Numbered from the stretch's first letter, positions 9,166-20,706 are shown. The stretch: DNA of 64,000 bases from DATFDN01 sp963762525 (GCA_963762525.1 CAVXKT010000003.1:861713-925712); one strand, 5' to 3'. The notes: generated from the letters alone by a model not told the origin. Translations and numbers: made by a program.

Positions 9166-11627
9166 ATGGCAGACGATTTTCCGACCCAGGCGCGAGTGGT
9201 CATTATCGGCGGCGGCATCGTCGGCTGCTCGCTCGCCTACCACCTGACGCGCCTGGGATGGCGTGACGTGGTGCTGCTGGAGCAAGGGCGGCTGTCGAGC
9301 GGGACGACGTGGCATGCCGCCGGCCTGGTCGGCCAGTTGCGCAGCCACCCGAACATGACCCGGCTGATCCGTTACTCGACCGAACTCTACGCGGCGCTCG
9401 AGGCGGAGACCGGCCTGGCCACCGGATGGAAGCAGTGCGGCTCGATCACCGTCGCGCGGACCGCGGAACGCATGACGCAGCTCCGGCGCACGATCTCCGC
9501 CGCCCGCGCCCAGGGCGTGGAGATCGAGGCGCTGACCCCGGCGCAGGCCGGCGAGAAATGGCCGATCATGCGCACCGACGATCTCGCCGGCGCCGTGTGG
9601 CTGCCCGGCGACGGCAAGGCCAATCCGACCGATATCACCCAGGCGCTCGCGCGCGGCGCCCGCCTCGGCGGCGCGCGCATCGTCGAGCAGACGCGCGTAC
9701 GCGGAATCCGTCTGCATCACGGCGCCGTCTCGGCGGTCGAGACCACCGAAGGCGCCATCGCCTGCGACGTCGCTCGCGATCTGCGCCGGCCAATGGTCGC
9801 GCGAGGTGGGCCGGATGTGCGGGGTGACGATCCCGCTCCATTCGGCCGAGCACATGTACATCGTGACCGAGCGGATCGACGGGGTGCATCCGGACCTGCC
9901 GGTGCTGCGCGATCCGGACGGCTACATCTACTTCAAGGAGGAAGTCGGCGGCCTGGTGATGGGCGGCTTCGAGCCGGACGCCAAGCCCTGGGGCATGGAC
10001 GGCATCCCGGCCGATTTCGAGTTCCAGTTGCTGCCCGACGACTGGGACCAGTTCGAGATCCTGATGAAGAACGCGCTGGAGCGCGTGCCCGCGCTCGAGA
10101 CCGCACAGGTCAAGACCTTCCTGAACGGGCCGGAGAGCTTCACGCCGGACAACAATTTCATCCTCGGCGAGGCGCCGGAGACGCGGAACGTATTCGTCGC
10201 CGCGGGCTTCAACTCGATGGGCATCGCCTCCGGCGGCGGTGCCGGACGCGCGCTCGCCGAGTGGATCGTCGAGGGCGAGCCGTCGCTCGATCTCTGGCCG
10301 GTGGATATCCGCCGCTTCGCGCGCTTCAACGGCAACCGCTCCTGGCTGCAAGGACCGCGTCAAGGAGGTGCTCGGCCTGCATTACGCGATGCCCTGGCCA
10401 AATCGCGAGCTGGCCAGCGCGCGCCCGTTCCGCCGCTCGCCGCTGTTCGACCGCCTTGCCGCCAAGGGCGCCGTGTTCGGCTCGAAGATGGGCTGGGAGC
10501 GTCCGAACTGGTTCGCGCCCGCCCGGCGTCGAGCGACGCACCGAATACTCCTTCGGCCGGCAGAACTGGTTCGCGCACGTGGCGGCGGAGCATCGTGCGT
10601 GCCGCGAAGGCGTCGCGCTGTTCGACCTGACGTCGTTCGCCAAGTTGCTGATGCAGGGCGCCGATGCCGCAGCACGTGCTGCAACGGCTGTGCGCCAACG
10701 ACGTCGCCGTTGCCGTCGGCCAGTCGGTCTACACCCCGCTGCTGAATGAACGCGGCGGGTTCGAGAGCGACCTGACGATCGCGCGCCTCGCGCCCGACCG
10801 TTTCCTGATCCTGACCGGCACCGCGCAGGCGACCCGCGACGCGCACTGGATTGCGCCGTCACATCCCGGACTCCGCGCGGGCCGTGCTGACCGACGTGAC
10901 CTCAGGATACGCGGTGATCGGCGTGATGGGACCACGCTCGCGCGAACTGCTGGCCCGGGTCACGCCGGCGGCGCTGGGTCACGCGGACTTCCCGTTCGGC
11001 GACGGTGCGCGAGATCGACGTCGGCTATGCCACCGTCTGGGCCTGCCGGCGCAGCTACATGGGCGAACTCGGCTGGGAACTCTATGTGCCGTCGGAGTTC
11101 GCCGCGACGGTCTACGAAACGCTGGCCGCAGCGGGCGGCGATCTCGGCCTCAGGGATAGCCGGCTACTACGCGATCGAATCGCTGCGCCTCGAGAAGGGC
11201 TATCGCGCCTGGGGCCGTGAACTCACGCCCGACTGCACGCCATGGGAGGCCGGCCTCGGCTTCGCCGTCCAACTCGACAAGCAAGGCGGCTTCATCGGCC
11301 GCGAGGCCCTCGCGGCGGCCAAGGCACCGGAAGCTGACACGCCGCCTCGTCTGCTTCCTGGCGAGGGCGCCGGACACCCAGCCCGCCTGGGGCGGCGAAC
11401 TTGTCACCGCCGATGGCGACCCGGTCGGCGAGGTCACCTCGGCCGCCTACGGTCATGCGCTGGGCGGGGTCGTCGCACTCGGCTGGGTGCGCTCGACGGG
11501 CGAACCGATCGATCAGGCATGGCTCGACCAGCGTCGGTTCGCGCTCGATGTCGCGGGCGAGCCGATCGGCGTGCGGGCGAGCCTGCGGCCGTTCCATGAC
11601 GCCGCGGGCGCCAGAATGCGGGCCTGA
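9166..11627 (+). CDS. FAD-dependent oxidoreductase/aminomethyltransferase, dimethylglycine dehydrogenase family (frameshifted)
   Basis: About 817 residues when eight successive +1 shifts are bridged. Order: FAD Rossmann motif VIIGGGIVGCSLAYHL, then GTTWHAAGLVG, whose His is the covalent FAD site in dimethylglycine and sarcosine dehydrogenases, a DAO domain, the FAO-type linker (SMGIASGGGAGRALAEW), then a GcvT folate-binding domain (EYSFGRQNWF, LLNERGGFESDLTI, YMGELGWELYVP) and its barrel (GYRAWGRELTPD, AYGHALGGVVALG). Such enzymes oxidatively demethylate N-methyl amines and pass one-carbon units to tetrahydrofolate. Start ATG 9166 follows GGGAGC. Next to an AEP locus, an N-methylated AEP or betaine-like substrate is plausible but unproven. 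A second copy lies at 21168-23633. Confidence 0.82.
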
Positions 11628-11628
11628 C

Positions 11629-14600
11629 CGAATGGGCCGCATGGCGGCAAAACCAATGGACGATAGCCCGGCTCTCCGCCAGCGCGTTTGCCCACCTGGC
11701 GCAGCCGCCCCGGATCGGCGCGCCCGATATGCGACTGATCGATCATGACGTCACGGTGCATGGCCGCCGCCGGGAGATCACCGTCCTCGAGGTGGTCAAC
11801 GACGATATGCCGTTTCTGCTCGATTCGAAGTCTCGCCGAACTGGCCGAGCAAGGCCACGAGCCGAGGCTGCTCGCCCATTCCGCCCTCGCGGTCGAGTGG
11901 AGCGCGGCGGGCGGGCTGCTCCGCTGCCTCGGGGAGGCCACCGCGGCGAGCGGGAACCGCGCGCGACGCGAAAGCCTGATCCACCTTCATGTCGATCGTA
12001 TCGAGGGGCCGGAGGCCCGGGCGCGGCTGATCGCGGGCCTGTCGCGGGTCTATGCCGATGTCGCCGTCACGGCGGGCGACCGCGATGGGATGCGCGCGCG
12101 GGTTGAGCAGATCGCCGCGGCGTATCGGGCCCATCCGCCGCCTCTCGCGTCGGAGGAGATCGCCGAGGCGCTGGCCTTCCTCGGCTGGATCGCGGACGGA
12201 CACTTCATCTTTCTCGGCCTGCGCGAGTACCGCTTTCCGGATGGCGACATGGCCGCCGATCCGGTGGCGGGATCGGGGCTCGGGCTGCTACGCGATCCGG
12301 ACGTGCGGGTGCTGCGGCGCGGCCGCGATCTGGTGGTAATGACCCCCGAGATTCGCGCCTTCCTCGGCAAGCCCGAGGCGCTGATCATCGCCAAGGCGAA
12401 TGTCAGGTCGCGGGTGCATCGGCGAGTCCATCTCGACTATGTCGGGGTGAAGCTGTTCTCCGCCTCCGGCCGGCTGGAAGGGGAGTTGCGCCTGATCGGC
12501 CTGTTCACCGCCGGCGCCTACACCGGTCCGGCGCGGGCGGTTCCCTTCCTGCGTCTCAAGGTCGACAGGGTCCTGGCGCGCGCCAGTCTGGACCCGGCGA
12601 GCCATGCCGGCCGGGCGCTGGAAGCCGTGCTCGAGACCTATCCGCGCGACGAGCTATTCCAGGTCTATGAGGACACGCTCTATCGGTTCGCGGTCGAGAT
12701 CATGAACGTGTCCGAGCGGCCCCGCATTTGCGCGCTCGCCCGCAGCGATGAATTCGACCGCTTCACCTCGGTGCTCGTGTTCATCCGAAGGACCGCTACG
12801 ACACCGCCATCCGCCGGCGCGTCGGCGCGCTGCTCGCCGAACTCTACCAGGGTCGCCTTTCGGCGACCTAACCCGCCTACCCGGAGGGGCCCCTCGCGCG
12901 GACCCATTTCATCATCGGCCGCGACGAACCCGCCACGTCTCATGTCGATCGCCGGCAGGTCGAAGCACGCATCGCCGCGATCGCGCGGACATGGCGCGAC
13001 GCGCTTCGCGAATCGTTGATCGGCTCGATCGGCGGCGGCCGCGCGCGCAGGTTCGCGGCGCGCTACGCCGAGGGGTTCTCCGCCGCCTATCGCGAGGCAT
13101 TCACCGTCGAGCGGGCGCGATGAACGTGTCCTGAGCCGCTTCCTCGCTCTCGTGGAAGCGACGGTGCGGACGAATTTCTTCCAGGCCGATGCCACCGGCG
13201 AGCCCCGGCCGACGCGAAGGCTTGCCGCTGCCCCGGCCGTTGTTCGAGATCTTCGCCTACAGCTCGCGGGTCGAGGGCGTGCATCTGCGGTTTGGCATGA
13301 CCGCGCGCGGCGGCTTGCGCTGGTCGGACCGGTCGCAGGATTTCCGCACCGAAGTGCTCGGCTGGCAAAGCCCAGCAGGTCAAGAACGCGGTCATCGTCC
13401 CGGTGGGCGTGAAGGGCGGCTTTGTTCCGAAGCGATTGCCGCCGCCCTCCGACCGCCAGGCCTGGCTCGCCGAAGGCCGCGCGAGCTACCGCATCTTCGT
13501 GCGAAGCCTGCTCGAACTCACCGACAACGTCGTGTGTGGCGGTGCTGGGACCGGCCGACACGGTGCGTCATGACCCCGACGATCCCTATCTGGTCGTGGC
13601 GGCGGACAAGGGCACCGCGACGTTCTCGGACCTCGCGAACGTGATCTCGGCCGAGCAGGGTCACTGGCTCGGCGACGCCTTCGCCTCCGGCGGAAGTCAC
13701 GGCTACGACGATAAGAAGATGGGCAGGAGGGCAGGCTGGACCGCGCGGTCGAGTTCCTGCCCGATGATCCGTCACTGACCGAGCGCTTCCGTCGTGGCGA
13801 GGCGCTGACGCGCCCGGAGATCGCTGTCCTGCTCGCTTACGCCAAACTTTCGCTGCACGATCGGCTGCTGGCGAGCGCGACGACCGACGACCCCTACCTC
13901 GGGCGCGAACTCCGGGCATATTTTCCGGCGCTGCTGAGCGAGCGGTTTCCCGCGGCGATCGCCGGGCATCCGCTGCGCCGGGAGATCATCGCCACCCAGC
14001 TTGCCAACGCCATCGTCAATGACTGCGGTCCGACGGCCATCACGCGCCTCGCGGAGGCGACCGACACCGAGCCGCCCCTCATCGCCGCCGCCTACGCCGT
14101 GGCACGCGATGGTTTCGGGTTGGAACCGCTCCACGCCGCCATCGACGCGCTGGACGGTGCGGTGCCGAACGCGATCCAGTTCCGGCTTTATGCGGCGTTG
14201 CAGGATCTGCTCATAAGCCGGATTGCGTGGTTCGCCCGCAACATCGATTTTCTTAACGAACCGCTGGAAGCGATCGTCGCCCGGTTTCGCGGTGGCATCT
14301 CCGAGATCGAGCGAAACCTGCCAAACCTGCGGCCGCCAGCCGCGCGGGAAGACCCGCCGCGCGGGTGCGCGAGCTTGTCGCGCAAGCCGTGCCGGCGGCA
14401 CTCGCGACCCGTCTCGACGCATTGCCCGACCTTGTTGCCGCCCCCGACATCGTGCTCCTCGCCCGGCAGTTGGGGCGCGGCGTGCTCGAGGTCGCGGTCG
14501 CCCATTTCGCCCTCGCCGACATGTTCCGGCTGGGCGACATCGCGTCGATGTCGAGCGCGATCGCGCCCGGAGATCGGTTTGATCGGCTGGCGCTGCAACG

Positions 14601-14807
14601 CTCGATCGACGCGGTCGCGGCGGCCCATCGCCGCCTCGTCGCGAGGTCATTCTCCATCCGCGAGGCAGCCTCGCGGTGTGGAGCGAGGCGCACGCACCGG
14701 CGATCGCCCGCGTGCGCGACGCGCTGGAGGGCATCCTGTCCTCGGGGTTGACGCTGTCGAAGCTCATGTTCGGGGGAAGCCTGCTTGCCTATCTCGCCGC
14801 GGATTGA
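11629..14807 (+). pseudogene. gdh: NAD-specific glutamate dehydrogenase, internally deleted
   Basis: Remnant of the large (about 1,600-residue) NAD-GDH of proteobacteria. Recognisable: LEVVNDDMPFLLDS, ADGHFIFLGLREYRFPDG, VEATVRTNFFQADA, FEIFAYSSRVEGVHLRFGMT, ARGGLRWSDRSQDFRTEV, VKGGFVPKRLP, AADKGTATFSDLAN and the C-terminal helices to LLAYLAAD. Beyond many frameshifts, two blocks are missing: roughly 200 residues after AYREAFTVER (near 13115), and roughly 400 after HGYDDKKMG (near 13722), which removes most of the NAD-binding part. The extreme N-terminus also appears absent; the frame starts in the 3' end of the FAD enzyme. It cannot encode an active enzyme as written. Either true decay or assembly collapse. 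Confidence 0.8.
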
Positions 14808-14819
14808 CGCGCTCCCGTC

Positions 14820-16502
14820 TTGGGCGCGCCGGTGATCGAAGTGCTGACGCTGCTCGATCTCGCGGGCTCGGTGGCGCTCCTGCTGTGGGGCGTGCACATG
14901 GTGCAGACCGGCGTGCAACGCGCCTTGGGTGCTCGGCTGCGCGGCTTCTTGGCGGCGCCCTGCGCAACCGGTTCCGGCGTTCCTGGCCGGCATGGGCGTC
15001 ACCGCGATCCTGCAAAGCAGCACGGCGACCGGCCTGATGGTGACCGGCTTCGCCGCCGGCGGGCTGGTGGATCTGGTGCCGGCGCTCGCGGTCATGCTTG
15101 GCGCCAATGTCGGCACCACGCTGATCGTCCAGGTGCTGTCGTTCAATGTCGCCGAGGTTGCGCCGGCGCTGATCCTGGTCGGCGTGCTGATGTTCCGCCG
15201 CGCCAGCGCCGGCCCGCGCGATTTCGGCCGCGTGCTGATCGGCCTCGGCCTGGTGCTGATGGCGCTGAACCAGTTCGTCGGCCTGCTCTACGCCGTTTGA
15301 GGACGTTCCCAGCCTGCGCATGCTGCTGGGGGCGGTCGCGACCCAGCCGGTGCTGGACGTGATCCTGGCCGCGGGGCTGACCTGGGCGGCACACTCCTCC
15401 GTCGCGGTCGTGCTGCTGACGATGTCGTTCGCGGCGAAAGGCGTGGTGCCGCCGGATGCGGCGTTCGCGCTGGTGCTGGGCGCCAATCTGGGGACGGCGA
15501 TCAACCCGGTGCTGGAGGGCGGGGCCGGCGACGATCCGGCGGCCAGGCGCCTGCCGATCGGCAATTTGATTAACCGGGGGATCGGCGTCGTGGCGGGGCT
15601 GGCGCTGCTGCCGGTGCTGGGGCCGTGGCTGGTGACGGTGGACCCGGACAACGCGCGCGTGGTGGCCGACTTCCATACCGTGTTCAACCTGTCCTGGCGC
15701 TGGTGTTCTTCCCCCTGCTGACACCCTACGCGGGGCTGCTGCGCCGTTTGCTGCCGGCGCGCGATCGATCCGGCCGATCCAGCCGGCCGATGTATCTGGA
15801 CCCGGCGGCGATCGGGGTCCCAATGGTCGCGCTCGGCGCCGCGACGCGGGAGGCGTTGCGGCATGGCGGACGTGCTGGAAAGCATGCTGCAAGGGCTGCG
15901 GGATGCGCTGCAACGGCCGGACCGGCGGCAGGTGAGCGAACCAAGCGGCTGGATAATGTGCTGGCCACGCTGAACACGGCGATCAAGTCCTATATGAGCG
16001 TCGCTCGACCCGGAGGCGATGGCCGAGGCGGACCATCGCCGGGCGATGGAGATTCTGGCCTTCGCCACGAACATGGAGCACGCCGGCGACGTGGTGGACA
16101 CAGGACCTGCTGGGGATCGTCGCGCAAGCAGGTGAAGCGGGGCCTGATGTTCTCGGCCGAGCCGAGGCTGAACTATTCGGCCATTATCGACCGGCTGATC
16201 ACGAACCTGCGAGCCGCGGCCGCCTTGCTCTGACCGGGGACGACCGCGCGGCGCGGTTGCTCGTGGAGGAGAAGGAGGTTTTCGCGAAGTCTGGAAGCCG
16301 AGGCGACGGCGGCGCATTTCGAACGTCTGCGCGCCGGGCGCGAGCGACAGCGCCGAAACCAGCGCGCTGCATCTGGACGCACTGCGCGATCTGAAGCGGG
16401 TGAATGCGCATCTCGTCGCCGCGGCGGCGTATCCCGGTGCTGGAGGGAAAGGGCGAGTTGCTGGCAAGCCGGTTGTCCCAGGACGCGGTGCAGGAGGACT
16501 AG
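14820..16502 (+). CDS. Na/Pi cotransporter family protein (frameshifted)
   Basis: NptA-type phosphate transporter with a PhoU-like tail, about 560 residues over several shifts. The two inverted Na/Pi halves are visible: LLWGVHMVQTGVQRALG with the signature ILQSSTATGLMVTG, and AHSSVAVVLLTMSF with LVLGANLGTAINPV. The C-terminal part (LNTAIKSYM, NMEHAGDVVD, FGLMF..LFGIIDRLITNLR type helices) is PhoU-like. The probable start is TTG 14820, 13 bases after the GDH remnant; GTG 14833 is another option. Family members move phosphate with sodium and some work as exporters, which would suit a cell that frees excess phosphate from phosphonates. Its stop shares bases with that of the convergent gene. Confidence 0.8.
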
Positions 16503-17232
16503 ACTAGGCCGCGACGCCGGGCCGGGCGCTCGGGGTGCTGCACCCAAAACAGCGACCACGACACTGGTTCGTTAAGGAGCGAGACGCCGGACTCCCGCAG
16601 CCCGCGATAAAACGCATTGGATGTTGCCTTGGTGACCATCTGGTTGGACGGGCCTGTCATGGTAGCGAAACTCCAAAGACCAGGGGCTACCCGCGACAGT
16701 GTAGCGACAAACGCCGGCGTATCGCTTGTGATGAACGCGGACAATCCGCTCGCAAGCTGACAGGGGTATCGGTGCCATAGCTGCTGAATTCGAGTTTCAC
16801 CACCCTCTCCGCGAAATCCAGCAGAGCCGGCTCGATCGGATGGTCACCCCAGAGCAAATCCGCTTCGGGGCTGGTGCAAACGGCGGCCAGGCGTGCGTAA
16901 AATCCGTGGTCCCGCACTCGGTCGCCGGCGCGCTCCATCGCCCGATAGAGATGGGCTGGCGCTTGGGGAATCGCCACCTGGAGGAGATCGCGAGGGTCGC
17001 TCTCGTCGAGCAGTGCTGCCAGCTCGGGGTCGGGCTGATCAGCCTGACGCGCGAGGTAGAGGAAGCCGCCAATGGCGTGCACGGCCGAGGGCGGAGCAAA
17101 GGCGATCCGGCTCAGGAGGCTGGGCCGGACCCGGACCAAGGAGGCCATCCGGGCGGCATGCGGGCCGAAGACCAGCAACATCGGGGCGCGTTCGACGCGG
17201 ACAAATGGGGCCGACATGAGTATCGGATACAC
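16499..17232 (-). CDS. hypothetical protein (probably one frameshift)
   Basis: I do not recognise the family. The first part (from MYPILMSAPFVRVERAP, or the internal ATG at 17217) runs intact to about 16745 with LYLARQADQPDPELAALL, DHGFYARLAAVC and LLDFAERVVKLEF. A second frame continues AFITSDTPAFVATLSRV to SLFWVQHPERPARR and stops at 16499-16501; a single shift near 16745 would join them into about 244 residues. No signal peptide or membrane segment is obvious. It sits at the border of the accessory region, convergent with the Na/Pi gene, and looks like cargo of a mobile element. Confidence 0.5.
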
Positions 17233-17239
17233 TGGAACG

Positions 17240-18040
17240 GCTGCTTGTCCAGCCCAAAGGCGGATACTTTCTTAAGGCGGCTCCAGTTCCGGGACCGCTG
17301 TCCGCGAAGGCGATCCCGTCTACGATCGTCAATATTCTGCCTCCTACCCTCCACCCTGATCGGTTGGCCAGGCCTGTTCGACCACCCCCGCGCCGGGTGA
17401 TCCTCGTGTCCGGTATGATCGCCTGCCATGGAAAGGCGCAGCGCGAGGGCGCGGTGATCGATGTCGACACCGACCGGCCGGAGGACCTCTCCGCTCTGCT
17501 GCGGAGCCCGGGTCAGACTCCTCTTCCCGTCCCGCATGGGCGCGGCGATCAGGCCACGCATTCCGGCCGTCCGGGACTCCCGCGAAGGAATGGAAACGCC
17601 CGCGCACAACATCACCCCTCCGGGCTGCGGGCTCGGGTCCGGAATCGAAGTGCCGACACACGGGATTTCGGAGAGGCTCCCCGCGCTGCCCGCACGCGCG
17701 CAGGCAGTCTCCCGCATCCGCGTCCGAGCGGCGACTTCGCCCCCGGTGACGGGAGATCGACGCTCCGACCTGTAGTGATGATGCCGGTCGTGTTTCTCCC
17801 CGATTCTGCTCGGCGCCCGCGCGACCGATGCGATCGGCGTTTCCGTCACGATGGGCCCGCATGTCGCTAACGACGACGTGGATTTTCGGTGTTGTATCGA
17901 GGCCCTCGCGTGCGAGCGCAAGACATTCTCGCCCGATGCCCGCGCCACCACAAACCGGCCGAGACGGCGAGCCTTAGTGGCGAGCCGGCGCACGATCTCA
18001 GCTTGGGCGCGTGCGCTCCACGCGTCGACTAGCTTCGCGC
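17240..18040. other. 800-base stretch without a recognisable gene
   Basis: All six frames were read. Open frames exist on both strands (the longest runs on - from 17993) but their products are arginine- and proline-rich shadow-like sequences with no motif, no convincing ribosome site and no family resemblance. I see nothing supportable here; it may be decayed mobile-element DNA. Confidence 0.45.
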
Positions 18041-18048
18041 CGGCCGAC

Positions 18049-18414
18049 CTAGCGATGGAGGCCGAAGGTATCGAGCATCACTCGTTCGATGCTCAGGCGC
18101 GGCAGCTGCTCGGGTAGGGTCAGGGGCGGGGCGGAGCTGCCGAAGGTCGCCGATCCGCAGGACCGGCAGAATGGCACAACGGAGCGCGCTCGCGGATCTC
18201 GCCGCCAATAGGCGCGAATGACCCGCCGAACGCCACGCCGAGCGGGCGGTCGAGTTCGCGTTCGACAAGGGTGGAGTCGGGCATGGTGCGATTCTACGAG
18301 CCCGCGGCGGGCGCCGTATTTGCGGCCGGCCTGAGAGCAGCGCGAGACGGCATAGCGTTCGGCCGCATGCGTCTTACCGGCGCCGCACGGGCCGCCGACG
18401 TAATGGATGTGCAT
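18049..18414 (-). pseudogene. P-loop ATPase N-terminal fragment
   Basis: Begins at ATG 18414 with a good AGAGGAAAT ribosome site and a clear Walker A, HYVGGPCGAGKTHAAERYA, the pattern of helicase-like ATPases carried by alphaproteobacterial plasmids and integrative elements. After about 30 residues the frame breaks and only short plausible pieces remain (for example LTLPEQLPRLSIERV near the end). Too short for a working ATPase; a remnant of a larger gene. Confidence 0.45.
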
Positions 18415-18432
18415 GAGATTTCCTCTGAAAAG

Positions 18433-18482
18433 GCCAAAATGAAGCCCCGCCGGCTCCCACCCCGGCGGGTCTTCATTTTGGC
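18433..18482. terminator. long near-perfect stem-loop
   Basis: Arms 18433-18453 (GCCAAAATGAAG then CCCCGCCGG) and 18462-18482 pair over 21 bases with one mismatch around an eight-base loop. The foot is A-rich on the left and T-rich on the right (TTTTGGCTTTC), so it could terminate transcription in either direction. It lies just upstream of the P-loop fragment. A mobile-element end is the alternative. Confidence 0.5.
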
Positions 18483-18689
18483 TTTCTCTAGAGTATGCGA
18501 CCTGCTTCTTACGTCAGGTCGCCTACTTAGCAGCGAAAACGTTGATCCGGTCGGGCGGTGCGAGACGCCGACGTGCTATTTACGACAGGTGCCTGCCGGC
18601 ACGCGAATTAGTCTTTGGGCGGAACGCCTCACAGACCCCCCCGGGCACTCCGTCCGGCGCTCGACCGTGCGAGCCCGGGGACGCGGCGG

Positions 18690-19414
18690 CTCGATCTGGT
18701 GTTCGAGCGCGCGGACCCCAGCGCGCCCACGCTGGGGGGCACCAGCTCCGCCGGGCAGCGCGCAATCGAAGAGCTGCTGCTCTCCTGCCGGACGGACCGC
18801 ACGCCGTGGTGCTGTTCCACTACGCCGAGGGGCGCCGACCGAACCTCGATGCGGCAGAGGGCGGGACGTGCCCAGGGCGTGACCCTGGCCCAGCTCCACC
18901 AGGCCGTGGACGGCTTTCCAGGCCGGGAGGCCGGGAGCTACCGGCTGTGGACCTCGAGCACCTGCTGCATCGGCGGGTGGAGGCGATCCTGGCGCTCGAC
19001 CTCGACAGGCCCCGGCTTGCCGCGACTTGAAAGAGCTCGCCGCGCGACTCGCCGATGCCGTAGGTCGGGCCGACCCTGGCCTGAAGCGCCCGGGCTGCCA
19101 CGGGCTGAACGCCTGCATCGCCACATCCGGGCGCGCGCCCGTGCATCTCTGGGGGCAGGTGTCTTTCGGACGGCGGCGGCACGCCATGTGGGATGCCTTC
19201 GTGAAGGGCTACCGATCCGTCCACCCGGTCGCGCCAGCGGACGAGCGCGCCGTGCATCGGTTCGTGCCCATCCGGCACATCTGGCTGATGGGTGACTATG
19301 CCGGTCGCACCGCGGAATGGGGTAACGAGATCCTGTCCGCGGCGTGGCTGGAGCGCGAGGTTGGCCTTCCTGCCGGGCTGGGAGCGGGACAAGCTGTCGG
19401 CCGCGCTGCTGTGA
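18690..19414 (+). pseudogene. aminoglycoside-phosphotransferase-family kinase, decayed
   Basis: Pieces in different frames line up with the C-terminal two thirds of an APH/homoserine-kinase-like protein: VVLFHYAEGR, GVTLAQLHQAVDGFPG, DLEHLLHRRVEAILALDLDRP, ELAARLADAVGRA, CHGLNACIATSG (the Brenner loop, normally HGDLHxxN, here missing residues), RHAMWDAFVKGYRSVHP and FVPIRHIWLMGDYAGRTAEWG, then a shift to a TGA at 19412-19414. The DFD metal motif is not found intact and the N-lobe is unclear. A small-molecule kinase originally; substrate unknown. Confidence 0.55.
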
Positions 19415-19674
19415 TTTTCAAAGCCGTCGGGCCAGCCGCGCCGGGGCACGACGCGCCGTGCCGTTCACGCTCTATCCTCTAAGCGTGTCCAACCTCCGTT
19501 CTATGGCGTCAGCCCTATTTAGCATCGCCGATCCGCTGCCCGGCAGGGCCGGATGGCGCGGCGGCGATGCCGACCGGCGGGCGGGCGGCGCCGTCGCTCG
19601 GCCCGAGGTCGGAATTCCTCGTCGGCCGGGTCGCCCGCATGGCCGGCCGTCGCGCTGCTGGCGGTCTCCGGTCG

Positions 19675-20540
19675 TCACCACGCCGCCGGCCGCGCCAAGT
19701 CTGGAAGCGGCGGGCCGCCCACGCTGCGCGCCGAGACGTTGGCGCAGGGGACGACGTCGGTCAGCGGGTCGGGCGAGATCCGCCCGGGGTAGTTGTCGAG
19801 CGGCCACTCCCGGCAGCGCACGGGATCCGGATGCCGGCCGGCGGCCGCCCAGGCGAGCACGGCGTGGGCGGCGGCGGGCGCGATGTAGCACTCCTCGACC
19901 CGCTGCGGCGTGGCGCGCAGCCCCTGATCCTCCGATCTGTCGCCATAGTCGGGACCGAACGGGTCGACGCCGGCGGCCTGATCCTGATGCTGGAAGAACA
20001 CCCGCGCGGTGCTCAGCGGCGCCACCGCGCTGTCCGCTCCGGTCGGCGTCGCGGCCGCCACATAGGGGAGCCAGGCCTCGATTTGCAGATCCCCCCGGGA
20101 GCCGCGGAATTCGACGTGGCAGACAGCGTTCAGGTCGTGCAGCGTGTAGCGCTAATCGGCGTTCTCGATCGAGAGATAGAATCCCGGATGCCCGGGGTCC
20201 TCGGTCGATCCGGCGAAGCCGCGATAGTGGACGAGGTCGAAATGCGACGCCGGAAAAGCCCGCTGGTGATGATACCACCAGTTATGGCCGAACCAGACGG
20301 CGAGCAGGAGCGCGCTGATGAGCGGATGGCGCTGGACGAAGCGGGCGATGCAGACGATCAGCAGGACGGCGAAGCCGAGGCTGCCGGCGCCGCCGCCCAT
20401 CGGGTTGAAGCCGGATTGCTTGCCGAGCCGGTAGCCCGCATAACCCGCCGCCGCCTGGTTGTCGGGCGTCACCACCGGCCTGCGCCCTCCCTTCCATCCC
20501 CGCGCTTCGGCCGCCTGCAAGCCGGCGCTGCTATGCTCGC
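19675..20540 (-). CDS. hypothetical membrane protein with an in-frame TAG
   Basis: One frame encodes a hydrophobic segment (GFAVLLIVCIARFVQ and LISALLLAVWFGHNWW), a loop FDLVHYRGFAGSTEDPGHP, then SIENAD, a TAG at 20152-20154, and the same frame continues RYTLHDLNAVCHVEFRG, LQIEAWLPYVAAATPTG, VFFQHQDQAAGVDPFGPDY and YIAPAAAHAVLAWAAAGRH to a stop at 19675. The sense after the TAG is protein-like, so the TAG most likely replaces a TAC. I do not know the family. Upstream the frame runs directly into a recombinase fragment, so the native start is lost or is the ATG in NPMGGG. Confidence 0.5.
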
Positions 20541-20700
20541 GGATGAGGTCGCGCTCGAACTGCGCCAGCCCGCCGAAGATGTGGAACACGAGCGCGCCGC
20601 GCGTCGTGGTGGCGTCCACCCCCTGCTGTCCGTCCTGCACTGCCGGGCAGCCCGGGGAACCCAGTACCGGCCGCAGGGCCTCGATCAAGGTCGTGAGCAT
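20541..20700 (-). pseudogene. serine recombinase fragment
   Basis: Piece of the catalytic domain of a resolvase/invertase: GVDATTTRGALVFHIFGG, LAQFERDLIREHSSAG and ARGWKGGRRPVVT match the C-terminal half of the serine recombinase fold including helix E and the linker to the HTH. The N-terminal catalytic serine region and the DNA-binding domain are missing. It is joined in frame to the membrane protein above and butts against a hydantoinase fragment only a few bases upstream, so it marks an old recombination point. Confidence 0.65.
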
Positions 20701-20706
20701 CTTGGC

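Noticed and set aside
17112..17993. 293-residue minus-strand frame in the accessory region
   Set aside because: Composition is shadow-like (Arg/Ser/Pro-rich), no ribosome site, no recognisable family.
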